64,000 nt of DNA from Adineta ricciae (lineage: Eukaryota > Rotifera > Eurotatoria > Adinetida > Adinetidae), in the NCBI GenBank assembly GCA_905250025.1, contig CAJNOJ010000080.1:248001-312000 (forward strand). Direction: 5' to 3'. Positions 61,339-64,000 of the stretch are shown here, in pieces. The notes beneath the pieces are model-generated. The model was not told the DNA's origin. It searched no databases and worked only from the letters and a program-made list of their open reading frames with translations. Made by a program: the position numbers and the translations under genes. Each line of letters begins with the position of its first letter. Positions within the stretch are counted from its first letter, which is position 1.

Positions 61339-62206
61339 ATGATTCTATTGATCTTAACTATAACTCTATCTATCTCGACGATAAACTGTGGACAGGTTAG
61401 AATTTTGTAAAATTTTCATATTTGAATCTACAACTTTTTTTAATCGTTAGATGAAAGCTCCAGTGGAGCTTAGTTTTGGAGAATTTGAGGGATATGTTGA
61501 GCATGCAAAAACGAATAATAAAGTCTTTGATTTATTACATGAAGATTTCAAATATGAATATTCCACGTATACAAGTTATACCATAGAAGAATTTCAAGAA
61601 GAAGTTAATGAAATGAAAAACATCGATGAACGAAATTTTCTCCTTGCAATAAAACTTCGGGGAAATGGTCGTACCATACATACATTAATTGATGATAGCA
61701 GTTGGAGTTATACAAATCATACAACATTGTTGGCTACTTATGTTCGAAACTCAAGACATATCGAACAATATGATATACTTTATATAAAAATTAGTCAAAC
61801 TAAAAAGATCGATACGATTAAATTAGCAGCTGCTTTGACGGCAGCAGGACTAATAATTACAGCAGGCCCATTTGGAATGGCATTAGTTGGACAAACTGCA
61901 ACTGCTGCAGCAGCAACAGCAACCGGAGCAAAAATTGCAGCTATCGCAACGGCAGCATTTAGTGGAACAAAAGTTGCAGCAGTTGCAACGACAGTATTAG
62001 GTGGAACAAAAACTGCAGTTGCTGCAGCATCAGCAGTATGTGGGACAAAAACTGCACTTGCTGCAACAGCAGCTGTGACAGCAGGTAAAATTATTCACGA
62101 AGCTTCCGATATGTATGACGTAGCAATTGGCTACGGTATTTATCAAATGGTACAGAAAAAAATCTTTCATATCGACAATGGTCAGATATATTTAAAGCTT
62201 TCATAA
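61339..62206 (+). CDS. Secreted protein of unknown function, paralogue B with Ala-rich repeat
   Basis: Two exons, 61339-61395 (signal peptide MILLILTITLSISTINCGQ) and 61451-62206, phase 0, giving 270 residues. The N-terminal domain (ELSFGEFEGYVEHAKTNNKV; SYTIEEFQEEVNEMKNIDER; FLLAIKLRGNG) corresponds block by block to paralogue A. After KKIDTIKLAAALTAAGLIIT comes a hydrophobic Ala/Gly/Thr region built of four tandem 13-residue units beginning G-T/A-K, then HEASDMYDVAIGYGIYQMVQ. A secreted protein with a long Ala-rich hydrophobic segment could insert into membranes or self-assemble; that is speculation. AATAAA at about 62234 lies inside the gap to the convergent F-box gene, only 37 nt after the stop. 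Confidence 0.7.
61925..62080 (+). repeat. 39-nt tandem repeat x4 inside paralogue B
   Basis: Four in-frame 39-nt units, each encoding 13 residues: GAKIAAIATAAFS, GTKVAAVATTVLG, GTKTAVAAASAVC, GTKTALAATAAVT. A degenerate unit (GQTATAAAATAT) precedes them and AGK follows. Lys recurs every 13 residues in an otherwise small and hydrophobic sequence. Absent from paralogue A. Confidence 0.9.
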
Positions 62207-62243
62207 AACTTTTCTGTATATCTTCTCGATTTGAAAAATAAAA

Positions 62244-64000
62244 TTAGATGTCTGACCACCAATAATATTTTCCATCAATGAATTTAGTTGAATAATTATC
62301 GGAATCATCATTTGATTTAATTCGATGTTCCCATTCTTCACTCCACGATAGATCTGTATTAAAAATACACAATGAAAATAGATGACAAGTAGTTTCGTTT
62401 ATTTTGGATAATAAATAATCTAGAGTTGCATTAATCGATCGATGAGAATAACCAAATGAAATATATTGAAGATGAGGACAAAGATGAATTAATACTTCCA
62501 TCATTTTCTTCGTATAAGTATTTTTAATAACAAGATTTTTTATTTGATTTCTTTTCGATACTAATCGAAAAATTTCACTTTCTTGTATTGATAATAAATC
62601 ATGAGGAGTCTCCTGGATATTTACCCAAGTTAATGTATGAACATTGAATGTAAATTGTAAGATTTTAATTAAAATACCTAATTCTGAAGAAATATTATTC
62701 ATATTTAATGTATTAAGTCGTGAGAAAAGAATAGTTTGTCGAAGACGATCAATTAATTGTTCGTCACCATTAACAATAGACCTTTTAGAAAAAGTTAATT
62801 CTGTTACATTTGGGAAATATTTTAAAGAATTATGAAATACATTTATATCTTCAATTGTGATATGTTCAACTGAATCACAATTTACTTTGTTGTAACACTT
62901 ACATTTAGCAGTATATAACTCGTCATTGAATGTAAAGAATTTTTTTCTATAAAATCAAATAATGAAATTGAAATTCAATTTTTTCGAATTTTACCGAAAT
63001 GGACGAAGAGAACAGAATATTTCATGCAAATATTCTATAGACATCGGTACATGACTGAAGAATTGTTGTCGAATTCTTGGTAATGTGGATATATAAGGAT
63101 CATAAACCGAATGATATATTTGTCTCGTATCATTACAAAGTCCTGTGATTAATTGATGAACATCAACAGTATGTAAATGTGGCATATAAGGTGATATTGA
63201 TGGTTTCCATGTATTAAAATGAGTCGAATATTGTGCAGATGAAACATGTAAGATTTTAATGTTCCGAGAATATTTTTCAAGAAATTCTTTAATACTTTTA
63301 CGTGGAAGAAGATTACTTACGACAGAGATATGCGTTGAGTTGTTTAATATCATGAGAAATATAACTGTTTCTGTTAAGCAAAATTCATGTTGATAGGTTA
63401 TTGATAATCGACGAATTTTTGGAGTATGTGATAGAATCATATCGACTTCATCAAGATCAACATTATCAATAATAATAAAATGTTCAATAGAACTTAAGAA
63501 ATTCGAAGATAAAGATTTAGATCCTAAGGGAATATTCCTTTCAAAATGAATTTTACAATATTTTAATGTTGATAATTGAAATATTTGATTGTATATAGTC
63601 ATTTTATTTGAACCATTACTAACATAAATGGACAATGAAGAGAGATTCAATAAAAAAGATAAATCAGGAAGGAGTTGTTCGAGAAATGTTGATTTCATTT
63701 TTCCCAAAAAAAGTGATCGAAGTTGATAACATTTTGGGATATTTTCGAAAAGAGAAGTAAAGAAATCTATAATGAATATATCCACTAAATGTAAAGATAT
63801 GATTTGATGTTTTTGTGGCAAAATGAATTGTTCATAAAAATATTGAAATGTTCTTTTAGGTAATGATGAAATATTCATTTCAATTGAAAAATTTACGTTC
63901 ATACAAACATTTCGAAATCGTTCATTAAGATTAAAAAATCCTTGATAAATATCATAACCATCAAGATATTCAAATATTTCATAAATAAGTTCATTGGAAA
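62244..64000 (-). CDS. F-box/leucine-rich-repeat-like protein (5' end outside window)
   Basis: Two visible exons, beyond 64000 to 62995 and 62946-62244, joined over a 48-nt intron with the codon CG|A. At the right edge the frame reads NELIYEIFEYLDGYDIYQGF, an F-box start (LPxELxxxIFxYL). It is followed by NLNERFRNVC and about 500 residues of irregular leucine-rich repeats (LSTLKYCKIHF, FPNVTELTF, CPHLQYISFGYSH). The protein ends KYYWWSDI. F-box proteins recruit substrates to SCF ubiquitin ligases; LRRs supply specificity. I know families of this type as expanded in bdelloid rotifers, which supports the organism call. Very AT-rich codon use compared with the rest of the window. The 3' end meets paralogue B tail to tail. 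Confidence 0.75.

Noticed and set aside
1-64000. tRNA, rRNA, CRISPR arrays, transposons
   Set aside because: I looked for tRNA B-box-like sites, reverse transcriptase or transposase motifs, terminal inverted repeats and spaced direct repeats, and saw none that hold up by eye; tRNAscan and RepeatModeler would be decisive.

Overview
The window is an AT-rich stretch of an invertebrate animal genome, most likely a bdelloid rotifer. The sequence shows many GT-AG introns of only about 45-60 nt and protein-coding genes packed on both strands. It also shows animal-specific genes (LAR phosphatase, SLC4 bicarbonate transporter, TMEM35A, Artemis, an NPY/NPF-type GPCR) and, at the right edge, an F-box/leucine-rich protein of a kind I know from bdelloid genomes. 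A fungal-looking MFS transporter and a DUF3293-like secreted protein fit the horizontal-gene-rich bdelloid gene set. The species assignment is inference.

Layout. 1-345 (+): 3' end of an MFS transporter. 483-5846 (-): REV3, the catalytic subunit of DNA polymerase zeta. 6079-6211 (-): ribosomal protein eL41, 25 residues in two exons. 6618-8358 (+): a B-type cyclin in five exons. 8853-9560 (+): a secreted DUF3293-like protein. 9561-13708: gene-free, low-complexity DNA. 13709-32211 (+): one LAR-type receptor tyrosine phosphatase (3 Ig domains, about 8 FN3 domains, one membrane helix, two PTP domains) with unusually long introns. One of these introns holds an antisense reading frame with a NUDT9-homology domain that has lost its Nudix box. 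32977-33324 (-): small unknown ORF. 34624-36149 (-): peptide GPCR of the NPY/NPF class. 38300-44522 (-): SLC4 Na/bicarbonate-type transporter with two alternative 3' ends. 45185-48226 (-): PPP4R4. 48273-49654 (-): PIGV. 49947-52875 (+): BDP1, a TFIIIB subunit. 55752-56126 (+): neuropeptide-F-like precursor. 56851-57436 (-): TMEM35A/NACHO. 57460-59413 (-): Artemis. 60329-61066 (-) and 61339-62206 (+): a head-to-head pair of secreted paralogues of unknown function. 62244-64000 (-): F-box/LRR protein that runs off the window.

Most striking signals. (1) Two same-strand gene pairs, PIGV>PPP4R4 (46 nt apart) and Artemis>TMEM35A (23 nt apart), have a canonical 3' splice site inside the tiny gap, a few bases before the downstream ATG. 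Several other genes (NPF-like, BDP1, REV3, PIGV, SLC4) also have a pyrimidine-AG acceptor just before the start codon. This is what spliced-leader trans-splicing with operons would look like. (2) The NPF-like precursor keeps the family body but has lost the amidation signal and the RxRF end. (3) The window also contains a NUDT9-H domain without its Nudix box, a 13-residue tandem repeat inside one of the secreted paralogues, and a skippable SLC4 exon that would expose a PDZ ligand.

Functional themes. REV3 (translesion polymerase) and Artemis (end-processing nuclease) are both DNA-repair genes. PIGV, TMEM35A, SLC4, LAR and the GPCR act in membrane biology and signalling. eL41, BDP1, PPP4R4 and the cyclin are core cell functions. 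Apart from the two candidate operons, I see no evidence that neighbours work as pathways.
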